Numbered from the stretch's first letter, positions 17,864-26,905 are shown. The stretch: DNA of 35,551 nucleotides from an uncultured Erysipelotrichaceae bacterium (GCA_902797995.1 CADBUX010000012.1:1-35551); one strand, 5' to 3'. Translations and numbers: made by a program. Notes: generated by a model from the sequence alone, not told the origin.

Positions 17864-17872
17864 TGTTATAAT
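17864..17872 (+). promoter_or_regulatory. extended -10 promoter for the unknown three-gene operon
   Basis: TGTTATAAT at 17864-17872 is a TG-extended -10 element, with a second TATAAT at 17878-17883. No convincing -35 is visible. The first gene starts at 17907. Confidence 0.45.
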
Positions 17873-17906
17873 TAAAATATAATAGGTTAGTGTGAGGAGG
17901 CCAAGC

Positions 17907-19742
17907 ATGAATGACAAAAATACTATTAATTTAGAAACAATTACATATGACAAATTAATTGAAAAAAAGCTAACAGAATTTAAGATGCAAAAAGATAAAG
18001 AGTGGGATGAATATCAACAAAAATTAGATGAATTACAAAAGGAATATAACGACAAAATAGATAAAATCGAAGAATCAGAAATACTAATAGAAATGTTTAG
18101 AAATCTAAATAGTGATAATGTAACAATTGAAAGAATAGAAGATTTAGCAAATAGTTTAGAAAATATGGACCTTTCAGAAGAAGAAATGTTAGTAGTTATG
18201 TCACGTTTAATAGAGTTGTCTTCAAATGATTTAATTCAAGAAAACATACTAGAGGAAGAAGAAACACCAATAGAAATAGAGCAACCTATAGTTCAAAAAA
18301 GTAACAAAGAAATTGAAAAAGAGATACGTGATGAATATAACAAAATAGCTAAAGAAGTTGAAAGAATAAATCAAATAAGAAAAGAAGAAGAACCAGAAAA
18401 TAATTATTATGATGCTGCTGTTAACATTGGTGCAAATGATAATATAGAAAAAACGACTGAACAAAGAGAAATATTAAATAACTATCTTCAACAAGCAGGA
18501 ACATTTATGACAAGACTAACTGCAATAGATGCGGACTATGCGTATATACAAAAAGCTATAAAAAAAGGAAGTACCAAAAGTATAGTTAATAATAAAAGTG
18601 AAATATATTCGCGCATACAACGTATAAAAGAAACTATTAACGAGATAGATGAATTTTTACCTGAATATAAAAAAGCATATCAAAAATTTGAAGAAGCATT
18701 TAAACGCCAAGAAGAAATTTTGGAAGAGACAGTTGAAGAATTAGAAGAAGAACCAGAAAAAAACTTAGAAAAAGAGAACCAAGTAGAAGCGGAAAAAGAA
18801 CATGAGGTAAAGAACAAAGAAGATGAAGAAAACACTGAATATGAAAGTAAAGTGTTAGAAGAATTGCCTGAGCAAGAAGATAATAACGCATTCATGGAAA
18901 TAGATCCTATTGTAATCGAAGAATATGAAAGAACTTATGGCGAAGCATTAAAGCTATTGGCTAATTATAAAAAAGCGGTTGAATCCAACCTAATAGCAAA
19001 AGACTCATACCTACATGGATATTTTAGTGCGTTAGAATTGATGACAAAAGATGGATTTCGAAATGATGTTACTGAAGATGAGATAAAGGCAATGATAAAT
19101 AACCTGCAATTAACTATTGATCCAATTGAAGCATCTGTTGATGGAGAATTAAAAAATGCACTATTTCCTGTAATTGATGCTCAACATATAAATATTGGTG
19201 ATAAAAATGTAATAATATTTTTAGATAATAATGGAGATTATTTAATTGAAGATGATCTAAATAGCATGAAATCTGGAGATAGAACTAAGGCTGCAAATGA
19301 GCTAAGAAAGGCAATAGAGACTAAGTACACAGTGCGTTCTTGGAATAATGATTTAAGATTCAAATCCGATAATTTAAAGGGCAGTAAAATTAAAGTAGGA
19401 GCAAAGACATACGAAGCTAGAAATTGTAAATGTGGTACTGGGTCGACAAGAATGTCAATATGGCCTGTATCGTTAAATCCTGTAATAAAAGAAAAGATAA
19501 AAAGTAAATATGAATTAGACGATAATTTTGAAAACGTACTTTTAGTGTGTGGTATTGATCCGAATCATAAAATAGATGAGCATCTTAAGACTCAAATAAA
19601 TAGTAACAGTAAAAGAATAACTGAAATAGATGAATTGTTTAGTAATCCTAATACAGATTTCAAAGATATTGAAGCATTAATTGATGGATCTTCTAATGTA
19701 TGTGGCAAAGTCTTCGAAAGTGGAACAGGACAAAGGGTTTAG
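17907..19742 (+). CDS. large coiled-coil protein of unknown function
   Basis: 611 residues from ATG 17907, with GAGGAGG six bases upstream; an in-frame GTG at 17892 lies before that RBS. Residues about 15-60 and 130-160 look like coiled coil, 190-270 is helical, and 265-325 is a glutamate-rich disordered linker. The C-terminal 280 residues look globular, with a motif NCKCGTGSTRMSIWP (about 506-520) and LLVCGIDPNHK. No signal peptide or membrane helix. I recognise no family. It heads a three-gene operon (12-base gap, then a 4-base overlap), suggesting that the products act together, perhaps as a cytosolic assembly. Confidence 0.6.
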   Translation: MNDKNTINLETITYDKLIEKKLTEFKMQKDKEWDEYQQKLDELQKEYNDKIDKIEESEILIEMFRNLNSDNVTIERIEDLANSLENMDLSEEEMLVVMSRLIELSSNDLIQENILEEEETPIEIEQPIVQKSNKEIEKEIRDEYNKIAKEVERINQIRKEEEPENNYYDAAVNIGANDNIEKTTEQREILNNYLQQAGTFMTRLTAIDADYAYIQKAIKKGSTKSIVNNKSEIYSRIQRIKETINEIDEFLPEYKKAYQKFEEAFKRQEEILEETVEELEEEPEKNLEKENQVEAEKEHEVKNKEDEENTEYESKVLEELPEQEDNNAFMEIDPIVIEEYERTYGEALKLLANYKKAVESNLIAKDSYLHGYFSALELMTKDGFRNDVTEDEIKAMINNLQLTIDPIEASVDGELKNALFPVIDAQHINIGDKNVIIFLDNNGDYLIEDDLNSMKSGDRTKAANELRKAIETKYTVRSWNNDLRFKSDNLKGSKIKVGAKTYEARNCKCGTGSTRMSIWPVSLNPVIKEKIKSKYELDDNFENVLLVCGIDPNHKIDEHLKTQINSNSKRITEIDELFSNPNTDFKDIEALIDGSSNVCGKVFESGTGQRV

Positions 19743-19754
19743 GAGGTTATAAGT

Positions 19755-21665
19755 ATGTTAAGAGAAATTATAGAAAATAAAATTGATAATTTGTTATTTG
19801 AACTCAATAATTCTAGTGGAACTGTTTCTGAAGAATTAATTGATGAATTAAGTTCATTTGCAGATAGTGTTTTAGCAAATACTGATGAATTAAGCAAATA
19901 TGATATTGAGGAATATATAAAAGAAGTTTATAAAGATAATACCAATATAAGTATAGGCGCTTATATAAAAAACTTAAATACTTTGAAACAATTAATAGAA
20001 TTAAAAAAGAATGATGACACTGGACTATTTGATTTAAGTGAAAAGCAAATAGAGTTCATAAAACAAGTTTGTGAAGATACAAACGAGTTCATTAAAAGTG
20101 TAAAAGCAAGCAATGAAAAAAATAATACAATTAATGCAGATATAGAAAAGTATCAACAATTAATTGAAAAAATAGAAGCAAGCGAAAAGAAATTAAATCA
20201 TGAAGAAGTAAAAGATCTTGTTACCATTATTGATAATTATAGTAATAAAGAAAAATTAAGTATATTAAAGGAAATTCTAAATTATAATATAAGTATAGAA
20301 AAAAACAAAAGCATTTCACATAGATATATTAATAAAGAACCACTAGACATAACAACAATTATAGAAAAGTTTAAAGAATACATAACAGATGAAGAAAGAA
20401 ATAATCAAATTAATAAATCTATAGAAAATTATGAAGAAGAAGTAACACATAACATTGATTTAAATAATGCTACTGCAATAATTCAATATTTAAAAGAAAA
20501 TGGTTTATTTGAAAAATTTAGAAGTGAAGATAAATTATTAGCACTTTTAATATATGGTACGCCTGAAACAGTTAAAGAAGCATTTGAGGAATTTAAAGAA
20601 AAAAACATGCTAAGTCAAACCTTTATTTATGAGTATCCAAGCTTATGGGCTGAACAAGGTGAGAGAAAAGCAATTAATAGAGTAAAAAAGCCAAAAAATG
20701 GTGACAGAAATTCCGAAGCGACATTAAAGAGCCATACAACAGGATTATTTAGAAATGAGTTATATGAAATAATAGAAGTATACGAAGCAAATGGCATAGA
20801 TTATAAAAAAGATAAGGGAGTCCTTTGTTTGTTTGCAAAAGATTTAGAATCAATAAAATATATGTTGTCTGTTGCTAAAAAGTATAATATTGATATAAAT
20901 AATTCAACCTTTAACATTGGAGATTACATGGATGAAAGATGTGACATATTAATTGAATGTGATATGTTACAACCTATCAAAAGTATTATTTTTGAGCATC
21001 CGGATGATATCTACACTGTAGAACAACTAAGGAAAATAATGGCAAATTTACGTCCATCTTTTATTGGTCAAATCCAAGAAGGGCATATTGCCTATTTACA
21101 ACAACAATTACAAGAAAATCAAGCGGTTCCTAACGATATATTTTCAACATCAAAAAACCAAAAGCCATATTATCTTTCTTCAGATTTTAGGTATCTCGAA
21201 AAACGATATGAGCCATTAAGAACATATAAAAAGGATAAAGTAACTTCTACAGTTAGAATAAAAGAATATGCAACTAATAATGATATGACCAATATTTCCT
21301 TTAATGGAGACATAGAAAACTATGAAAAAATGGAAAAAATAGCAAAAGGAGATAAATATGTAAGATTAGATACAGACCAAAGTATAATTGAATCTCCATT
21401 CATAAAAGATTTAGATGCTAAATATGGTGTTCCGGATAATGATTATTTATATCAAATTGGAGGATTAAGAATTTCTAGATATAAAGTTATGAGATTATAC
21501 CAAGCATTCAGAGATTATAATATGAACAATGAACCAGATAATCAACTAAGTGAATATGATATGAGATTGTTTTCAATAGCATATAGAAGCTATATTAAGA
21601 ATGATATATATAACAATATAAAAAATAATATAGAATCATTAGAGTTGGGAGGACAAAGATTATGA
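19755..21665 (+). CDS. large helical protein of unknown function
   Basis: 636 residues, almost all predicted helix, with AGGAGG upstream. Parts look like degenerate helical repeats: LLALLIYGTPETVKEAFEEF (261-280), VLCLFAKDLESIKYMLSVAK (356-375) and MLQPIKSIIFEHPDDIY (404-420). The last resembles NIKNIFLYRPNVLY in the small protein encoded next. No catalytic motif, signal peptide or membrane helix. The stop TGA overlaps the next ATG (21662-21665). I cannot name a family. The repeat-like build suggests a protein- or nucleic-acid-binding scaffold, but that is inference. Confidence 0.6.
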   Translation: MLREIIENKIDNLLFELNNSSGTVSEELIDELSSFADSVLANTDELSKYDIEEYIKEVYKDNTNISIGAYIKNLNTLKQLIELKKNDDTGLFDLSEKQIEFIKQVCEDTNEFIKSVKASNEKNNTINADIEKYQQLIEKIEASEKKLNHEEVKDLVTIIDNYSNKEKLSILKEILNYNISIEKNKSISHRYINKEPLDITTIIEKFKEYITDEERNNQINKSIENYEEEVTHNIDLNNATAIIQYLKENGLFEKFRSEDKLLALLIYGTPETVKEAFEEFKEKNMLSQTFIYEYPSLWAEQGERKAINRVKKPKNGDRNSEATLKSHTTGLFRNELYEIIEVYEANGIDYKKDKGVLCLFAKDLESIKYMLSVAKKYNIDINNSTFNIGDYMDERCDILIECDMLQPIKSIIFEHPDDIYTVEQLRKIMANLRPSFIGQIQEGHIAYLQQQLQENQAVPNDIFSTSKNQKPYYLSSDFRYLEKRYEPLRTYKKDKVTSTVRIKEYATNNDMTNISFNGDIENYEKMEKIAKGDKYVRLDTDQSIIESPFIKDLDAKYGVPDNDYLYQIGGLRISRYKVMRLYQAFRDYNMNNEPDNQLSEYDMRLFSIAYRSYIKNDIYNNIKNNIESLELGGQRL

Positions 21666-21955
21666 ATTATCTAAAAAAATTCAACTTATCTGATAAAGAT
21701 TTAGATGAAATATATGATAGCCTATCTGATGAAAACTGGCAATTTATAACAGCTACAAAAACACAAGTAGGAACATTATTAGAATATTTAATTTCAATAG
21801 GTATAACTAATATTAAAAATATTTTCTTGTATAGACCAAACGTATTGTATCAATATGCTGAAGATATGAAAAAGTATATTGAAGAATCCCAAATAACTGA
21901 TATTGTTCAAAAAATAAATGAAGATGTTGAAAATTTCGATTTATTAGGATTGTAA
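21662..21955 (+). CDS. small helical repeat protein of unknown function
   Basis: 97 residues, starting inside the stop of the previous gene (ATGA), with GGAGGA upstream. The core (LLEYLISIGITNIKNIFLYR, then PNVLYQYAEDMKKYIEE) has the spacing of short helical repeats and looks like part of the 636-residue neighbour. It superficially recalls the helix pairs of mTERF-type repeats, though that family is eukaryotic and I do not claim homology. An intrinsic terminator follows 5 bases after the stop, so this is the last gene of the operon. Confidence 0.6.
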   Translation: MNYLKKFNLSDKDLDEIYDSLSDENWQFITATKTQVGTLLEYLISIGITNIKNIFLYRPNVLYQYAEDMKKYIEESQITDIVQKINEDVENFDLLGL

Positions 21956-21960
21956 AACAT

Positions 21961-21987
21961 AAGTATAGTTAGAATGCTATACTTTTT
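21961..21987 (+). terminator. terminator of the three-gene operon
   Basis: AAGTATAG (21961-21968) pairs with CTATACTT (21977-21984), loop TTAGAATG, and a T run to 21987. Confidence 0.75.
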
Positions 21988-22009
21988 CTATACTGAATAA
22001 TGAAAAATA

Positions 22010-22018
22010 TGATATAAT
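22010..22018 (+). promoter_or_regulatory. extended -10 promoter
   Basis: TGATATAAT at 22010-22018 is a TG-extended -10 between the previous terminator and the gene at 22047. No clear -35 box. Confidence 0.5.
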
Positions 22019-22046
22019 TATAATATAAATTAGGAGGTTATTTTTA

Positions 22047-22532
22047 ATGAATGAAACTGAAATAAAAAACGATTCTTTTTATGATGAAGATGGTACATTT
22101 AGACCACTAACTTCAAGTGATGGAAATATAGATGGTGAATTATCTCGTCTTAGAAATACTTATATGGAATCTGAAAGAGAGTACTTTGAGTTTTTACTTT
22201 CTAAAAAAGATATACGAGATTTATTTCAAGAGTATGTTATGAATTATAATAACGAAGAATTGTTTAAACATGCAATTAGTATTCAAAACAAAATTGAAAC
22301 AGGTATGGTAGAAACCAAAGAAGACCTTGAAAAAATGAAAAATATGCCGCCAGAAGAAAAAGATAAATATCACATGAAGTTGTTAGCACGCTCTGAAGGT
22401 ATGATGTGTCTATTACTGGCAGCAACCAGAGATAGATCAAAAATGTTACGCTTAGTAAAAACAATTGACTCTAATGAAATGCTAGATTCCAATGCCGAAG
22501 AACTTGAACATGGTAATAATAGAACAAGATAA
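22047..22532 (+). CDS. small acidic protein of unknown function
   Basis: 161 residues with its own promoter and RBS (AGGAGG). It opens with an acidic, probably disordered stretch (NDSFYDEDGTFRPLTSSDG), then helices with EREYFEFLLSKKDIRDLFQEY and a methionine-rich patch KLLARSEGMMCLLLAATRDR. The last 20 residues are polar. I see no family motif, signal peptide or membrane helix. It sits as a single-gene unit between the unknown operon and the ORF6N unit, with no visible link to either. Confidence 0.55.
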   Translation: MNETEIKNDSFYDEDGTFRPLTSSDGNIDGELSRLRNTYMESEREYFEFLLSKKDIRDLFQEYVMNYNNEELFKHAISIQNKIETGMVETKEDLEKMKNMPPEEKDKYHMKLLARSEGMMCLLLAATRDRSKMLRLVKTIDSNEMLDSNAEELEHGNNRTR

Positions 22533-22566
22533 TTGAAATAAATTATAAAAAAACAAGTAAAAAAAA

Positions 22567-22595
22567 TTGTAAATATGCAATAATTTTTATATAAT
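22567..22595 (+). promoter_or_regulatory. promoter of the structured RNA/ORF6N unit
   Basis: TTGTAA (22567-22572) and TATAAT (22590-22595) are 17 bases apart, a good sigma-A-type promoter. Transcription would start near 22602, at the head of the structured RNA. Confidence 0.7.
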
Positions 22596-22601
22596 ACTAA
22601 T

Positions 22602-22725
22602 ATATTAATTAACTTGCCAAGTGTTAATATGACAATTTAAACGATAGGGTGTATTTATTTAGGGCAAGAAATAAATATGCATGATGCGGGTATATTTCTA
22701 GAAAAGAGAAATATGCTCTTTTTTT
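22602..22725 (+). ncRNA. predicted pseudoknot RNA upstream of ORF6N gene
   Basis: About 124 nt between a promoter and an intrinsic terminator, with no plausible gene inside. Bases 22649-22660 pair with 22669-22680 in a 12-bp hairpin (two G-U pairs) whose loop AGGGCAAG contains GGCAAG (22663-22668). That loop is exactly complementary to CTTGCC at 22613-22618, which would form a pseudoknot. I do not recognise a known riboswitch or ribozyme class. It may be a leader that controls the ORF6N gene by attenuation, or a separate small RNA. Confidence 0.55.
22688..22725 (+). terminator. intrinsic terminator before the ORF6N gene
   Basis: Bases 22688-22699 pair with 22707-22718 (12 bp, two wobble pairs, 7-base loop) and seven T follow at 22719-22725. 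It lies only 25 bases before the ORF6N start, with no second promoter visible between, so the gene probably depends on readthrough. Confidence 0.8.
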
Positions 22726-22749
22726 ATTATTTTAAAAGGAGGTTTTATA

Positions 22750-23628
22750 ATGAATGAAATAATGGAAAAAGAAAACATCAAAATTGAGGATATAATTTAC
22801 AAAATAAGAGGAAAAGAAGTAATGTTAGACTCTGACCTTGCTAAATTATATCAAGTAGAAACTAAAAGGATAAATGAAGCAGTTAAAAATAATCCTGAAA
22901 AATTTCCAGAAAGGTTTAGTTGGAAATTATCAATTGAAGAAACAAAAAATATTTCAAGGTCGAAATTTTCGACCTTGAAAATGAAAAAAGGTTCTAACAT
23001 AAAATATGGAGCTACAGTCTTCACAGAACAAGGAGTCTACATGCTTGCAACAGTATTAAAGTCTAAAGTTGCTACAAAAGTATCAATAGCCATAATGGAT
23101 ACCTTTGTAAAAATGAGACACTATATTAATTACAATATAGACGCTTTACCAAGAAGATTCCTATTACTTGAAGAAAAGGTAGATAACAATACCAAGAGAA
23201 TCAATGAACTTTTTGATAAATTTGATCCTAAAGATATTGTTAAAGACTATTTATTTTTCGAAGGTGATTTTTATGATGCATATTCTGTACTTTTAGATAT
23301 TCTAAATAGACCTAGAAAAGAAATAATTATAATAGATAACTATGCAGGCAAAGAATTACTAGATATATTGAAAGATATAGAAAAAGACATTGTAATAGTA
23401 TCTAAAAATATAGATAAAAAACTAAAAGAAAAGTATGAAAAACAATATAAAAATATAGAGTTTATCAATAACGATTCATTTCATGACAGATTCATAATAC
23501 TAGATAGAAGTAGATTATATATATGTGGTTCAAGTTTAAAAGATATAGGTAAGAAATGTTTTGCAATAAGTGAAATGAATGAACCAATATATTTAGAAAG
23601 AATACTAGAAAGAATTAATAAAAACTAA
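22750..23628 (+). CDS. ORF6N-domain DNA-binding protein with PLD-like C-terminus
   Basis: 292 residues. About 11-125 match the ORF6N domain of phage antirepressor-like proteins (IRGKEVMLDSDLAKLYQVET, RINEAVKNNPEKFPERF, then KYGATVFTEQGVYMLATVL). About 133-155 is a short coiled coil. About 168-290 resembles the phospholipase D-like tail of such proteins, with FHDRFIILD (His245, Asp246) and LYICGSSLKDIGKKCFAI. Only one HKD-like motif is present. RBS AAAGGAGG precedes the ATG. The family occurs on mobile elements and chromosomes; the target is unknown. The gene sits behind an attenuator-like RNA and carries a 29-bp palindrome within its coding sequence. Confidence 0.85.
   Translation: MNEIMEKENIKIEDIIYKIRGKEVMLDSDLAKLYQVETKRINEAVKNNPEKFPERFSWKLSIEETKNISRSKFSTLKMKKGSNIKYGATVFTEQGVYMLATVLKSKVATKVSIAIMDTFVKMRHYINYNIDALPRRFLLLEEKVDNNTKRINELFDKFDPKDIVKDYLFFEGDFYDAYSVLLDILNRPRKEIIIIDNYAGKELLDILKDIEKDIVIVSKNIDKKLKEKYEKQYKNIEFINNDSFHDRFIILDRSRLYICGSSLKDIGKKCFAISEMNEPIYLERILERINKN
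22952..22980. repeat. 29-bp perfect palindrome inside the ORF6N gene
   Basis: Two 14-base arms, 22952-22965 and 22967-22980, are exact reverse complements around one central T. The core is GGTCGAAA / TTTCGACC. It encodes part of ISRSKFSTLK, just before the conserved FTEQG region. Confidence 0.9.
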
Positions 23629-23653
23629 TAACACAAGAAGTAATAAAGATAAT

Positions 23654-23684
23654 AATTTGAAGTCGAAAATTTCGACCTCAAATT
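23654..23684. repeat. near copy of the ORF6N palindrome downstream of the gene
   Basis: Arms 23654-23668 and 23670-23684 are complementary over 15 bases with one mismatch around a central A. The core AGTCGAAA / TTTCGACC matches the palindrome in the ORF6N gene. No T tract follows, so it is not a standard terminator. It may be an operator-like site or a leftover of a duplicated ORF6N segment. Confidence 0.75.
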
Positions 23685-23767
23685 TAAAACAACAGATAAC
23701 TATAGAGCATAGTAATAATTTAAAAACAATTACATACAATAAAATGTGCACAAAATAGTAAAAAAAT

Positions 23768-23796
23768 ATTGACAAACATATATCAAAATGTTATAT
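23768..23796 (+). promoter_or_regulatory. str operon promoter
   Basis: TTGACA at 23768-23773 is 17 bases from TATATT at 23791-23796, with an upstream TG at 23788-23789 (TGT before TATATT). It is the strongest promoter match in the window, fitting ribosomal protein and elongation factor genes. Confidence 0.85.
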
Positions 23797-23815
23797 TACT
23801 AACGTTGAGTTTTAT

Positions 23816-23834
23816 TGGACTTGCAAGACAAGTC
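23816..23834 (+). promoter_or_regulatory. hairpin in rpsL leader
   Basis: GGACTTG (23816-23822) pairs with CAAGTCC (23828-23834) around CAAGA in the 5' leader of rpsL. A smaller ACAC/GTGT stem follows before the RBS. The leader may carry an autoregulatory site, but no T tract is present. Confidence 0.45.
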
Positions 23835-23889
23835 CTATAAAAATTGAGAAAAATGATACACCTGGATATGTGTGTAGAAAGGAGAAGTT

Positions 23890-24300
23890 ATGCCAACAAT
23901 AAACCAATTAGTTAGAAAGAACAGAAAAGATAAAACAAGAAAATCTAAATCTCCAGTACTTGGGGTTAGAATGAACACAATCAAAAAAGAAACAACGAGC
24001 GTTGCATCACCACAAAAACGTGGAGTATGTGTGCGTGTTGGAACTAAAACACCAAAGAAACCAAACTCAGCACTTAGAAAATATGCTCGTGTTAGATTAT
24101 CTAATGGTAAAGAAGTAGATGCTTACATTCCTGGAGAAGGACATAATCTTCAAGAACATAGCGTTGTGCTTATTCGTGGTGGACGTGTTAAGGACCTAAT
24201 CGGTGTTCGTTATCACATCGTACGTGGAACAATGGATACTCAAGGCGTTAAAGATCGTAAACAAGCACGTTCAAAATATGGAACTAAAAAAGGAAAATAA
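23890..24300 (+). CDS. rpsL: 30S ribosomal protein S12
   Basis: 136 residues, the Firmicutes-length form with the insertion near the start. S12 lies at the decoding centre and governs accuracy. [22 protein letters not shown] and [20 protein letters not shown] are all present, and the lysines tied to streptomycin response (56/57 and 101) are unchanged. The motif that is KDLPGVRYH in most bacteria reads KDLIGVRYH (Ile104, equivalent to E. coli Pro91 counting Met). First gene of the str operon, with RBS AAAGGAG. Confidence 0.98.
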   Translation: MPTINQLVRKNRKDKTRKSKSPVLGVRMNTIKKETTSVASPQKRGVCVRVGTKTPKKPNSALRKYARVRLSNGKEVDAYIPGEGHNLQEHSVVLIRGGRVKDLIGVRYHIVRGTMDTQGVKDRKQARSKYGTKKGK

Positions 24301-24331
24301 AATAAAACAAAATAATAAAGGAGGATAAAAT

Positions 24332-24799
24332 ATGCGTAAGACAAGAGCACCTAAAAGAGACGTTTTACCAGATCCTATATACAAATCAAAAGTTGTTACT
24401 AAGTTAATTAACTCAATGATGATAGATGGAAAAAGAGGTAAATCAGAAAAAATTCTTTATAGTGCATTTGACATGATAAAAGAAAAAACTGGAAGAGAAC
24501 CAATGGAAGTATTTAACGAAGCAATTGAAAACATCAAACCTGCTCTTGAAGTTAAATCACGTCGTGTTGGTGGCTCTAACTATCAAGTTCCAATTGAAGT
24601 GTCTGCTGAAAGATCTCAAACACTTGGACTTAGATGGTTAATAAATTATGCAAGACTTCGTGGTGGACACGGAATGGCTGAAAATCTTGCAAATGAAATA
24701 ATTGATGCATCAAATAATACTGGTGCAGCAGTTAAAAAACGTGAAGATACACATAGAATGGCAGAAGCTAATAAAGCATTTGCACATTATAGATGGTAG
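24332..24799 (+). CDS. rpsG: 30S ribosomal protein S7
   Basis: 155 residues, the normal length. It nucleates assembly of the 30S head. Typical segments include [55 protein letters not shown] and [13 protein letters not shown], ending [20 protein letters not shown]; 31 bases after rpsL and 16 before fusA. Secure. Confidence 0.98.
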   Translation: MRKTRAPKRDVLPDPIYKSKVVTKLINSMMIDGKRGKSEKILYSAFDMIKEKTGREPMEVFNEAIENIKPALEVKSRRVGGSNYQVPIEVSAERSQTLGLRWLINYARLRGGHGMAENLANEIIDASNNTGAAVKKREDTHRMAEANKAFAHYRW

Positions 24800-24815
24800 G
24801 AAAGGGAAATAAAAT

Positions 24816-26885
24816 ATGGCAAGACAAACTAGTTTAGAAAAAACAAGAAACTTTGGAATAATGGCACATATCGATGCCGGAAAAACAACAGCAACTGAAC
24901 GTATTTTATTCCATACAAAGAAAATCCACAAAATTGGAGAAACTCACGATGGTGAATCTCAAATGGACTGGATGGAACAAGAAAAAGAACGTGGTATCAC
25001 AATTACATCTGCAGCAACAACTGCATATTGGAAAGGTTATAGATACAATATCATCGATACTCCAGGACACGTAGACTTTACAGTAGAAGTACAACGTAGT
25101 TTAAGAGTACTAGATGGTGCAGTATTATTACTTGACTCAAATGCTGGTGTAGAACCACAAAGTGAAACTGTATGGAGACAAGCTAATGAATATCATGTTC
25201 CTAGAATTATCTTCTCAAATAAAATGGATAAATTAGGGGCAGATTTCTATATGAGTCTGCAAAGTGTTAAAGACCGTTTAGGAGCTAACACTGCAGCAAT
25301 CGAACTTCCAATCGGAGCTGAATCTGATTTTAATGGAGTTATTGATTTAATTACATTAAAAGCATATCACTACGATGGAGGAGCAGAAGAAAACGCACAA
25401 GAAATTGAAATACCTGAAGACATGAAAGATAAGGTAGAAGAATATAGAACAATCATGCTTGAAGCAATTGCAGAATATGATGATGAATTAATGGAAAAAT
25501 ATCTTGAAGGAGAAGAAATTTCTGTTGAATTAATCAAAAGAGCAATTAGAAATGGTGTTCTAAAAGCAGAATTCTTCCCATTCATGTGTGGTACTGCTCT
25601 AGGAAACAAAGGTGTAAAACTTTTACTAGATGCAGTAATAGATTATTTACCATCTCCACTTGATATTCCTGCAGTTAAAGGAACAAATCTTAAAGGTGAA
25701 GATGATGAAAGACATCCAAGTGATAGTGAGCCTTTCAGTGCTTTAGCATTTAAAGTTATGACAGATCCATTCGTTGGACGTTTAACATTCTTTAGAGTAT
25801 ATTCTGGAAAACTTTCAAGCGGATCATATGTACTAAACAGTACAAAAGATACAAAAGAAAGAATCGGACGTATTCTTCAAATGCATGCTAATGATAGAAC
25901 TGAAATATCTGAAGTATACACAGGTGATATCGCAGCAGCAGTTGGTTTAAAAAATACTACAACTGGAGATACTCTATGTGATGAAAAGAAACCAATCATT
26001 CTTGAAGCAATTGAAGTGCCTGATCCAGTTATCGAACTTGCAATTGAACCAAAATCAAAAGCAGATCAAGATAAAATGGCAATCGCTCTTCAAAAACTTG
26101 CTGAAGAAGATCCAACATTTAGAGTTCATACAGATACAGAAACAGGTCAAACCATCATCGCAGGTATTGGAGAACTTCACTTAGACGTTCTAGTAGACCG
26201 TATGAGAAGAGAATTTAAAGTTGAAGCAAACGTTGGTAAACCACAAGTTGCTTACCGTGAAACAATTACTCAAACTGGCGAATGTGAAGGTAAGTATATT
26301 AAACAATCTGGTGGACGTGGACAATACGGACATGTATGGGTTAAGTTTGAACCAAATCATGATAAAGGTTATGAATTTGTTGACGCAATAGTTGGGGGTG
26401 TAGTTCCCCGTGAATATATCCCAGTTGTTGATAAAGGATTACAAGATGCCCTTCAAACTGGTATCTTAGCAGGTTATCCAATGATCGATGTTAAAGCAAC
26501 ACTATTTGATGGATCATACCATGACGTAGATTCAAGTGAAATGGCCTTCAAAGTTGCAGCATCTCTAGCTTTAAAAGAAGCAAAGAATAAATGTAAACCT
26601 GTAATTCTTGAACCAATTATGAAAGTTGATATAGTTGTACCAGAAGAATACTTTGGTAACGTTATGGGAGACATTACTGCACGTCGTGGTAAACCTCTAT
26701 CACAAGAATCTCGTGGTAATTCAATCAAATTCTCAGCTATGGTTCCACTATCAGAAATGTTTGGTTATGCAACAAGTATTAGATCAAACACTCAAGGACG
26801 TGGAACATTCCAAATGGTACCAGATCACTATGAAGAAGTACCAAAATCAATTGCCGAAGAAATTATTAAAAAAAGCGGTAATTAA
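24816..26885 (+). CDS. fusA: elongation factor G
   Basis: 689 residues. Translational GTPase that drives ribosomal translocation. G1 AHIDAGKTT, switch [11 protein letters not shown] and [10 protein letters not shown] are all intact, and the C-terminal domains include [15 protein letters not shown] and the [18 protein letters not shown] end. The RBS (GGAAAGGGA) is less perfect than those of its neighbours. Third gene of the str operon. Confidence 0.98.
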   Translation: MARQTSLEKTRNFGIMAHIDAGKTTATERILFHTKKIHKIGETHDGESQMDWMEQEKERGITITSAATTAYWKGYRYNIIDTPGHVDFTVEVQRSLRVLDGAVLLLDSNAGVEPQSETVWRQANEYHVPRIIFSNKMDKLGADFYMSLQSVKDRLGANTAAIELPIGAESDFNGVIDLITLKAYHYDGGAEENAQEIEIPEDMKDKVEEYRTIMLEAIAEYDDELMEKYLEGEEISVELIKRAIRNGVLKAEFFPFMCGTALGNKGVKLLLDAVIDYLPSPLDIPAVKGTNLKGEDDERHPSDSEPFSALAFKVMTDPFVGRLTFFRVYSGKLSSGSYVLNSTKDTKERIGRILQMHANDRTEISEVYTGDIAAAVGLKNTTTGDTLCDEKKPIILEAIEVPDPVIELAIEPKSKADQDKMAIALQKLAEEDPTFRVHTDTETGQTIIAGIGELHLDVLVDRMRREFKVEANVGKPQVAYRETITQTGECEGKYIKQSGGRGQYGHVWVKFEPNHDKGYEFVDAIVGGVVPREYIPVVDKGLQDALQTGILAGYPMIDVKATLFDGSYHDVDSSEMAFKVAASLALKEAKNKCKPVILEPIMKVDIVVPEEYFGNVMGDITARRGKPLSQESRGNSIKFSAMVPLSEMFGYATSIRSNTQGRGTFQMVPDHYEEVPKSIAEEIIKKSGN

Positions 26886-26905
26886 TTAAAAAAAGGTGGA
26901 AACAG

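Noticed and set aside
6140-17906. Upstream GTG starts at 6140, 8248, 10921, 14554, 16396 and 17892
   Set aside because: Each lies on or before the AGGTG/GGAG ribosome site of a better placed ATG, so the ATG starts were used.
22602-22725. Type III toxin-antitoxin RNA
   Set aside because: The promoter-RNA-terminator-gene order is similar, but there are no tandem repeats and ORF6N is not a known type III toxin.
23629-23767. Possible coding remnant between the ORF6N gene and the str promoter
   Set aside because: A frame can be read through it (TSNLKQQITIEHSNNLK), but there is no start, RBS or family match. Only the palindrome in it is reported.
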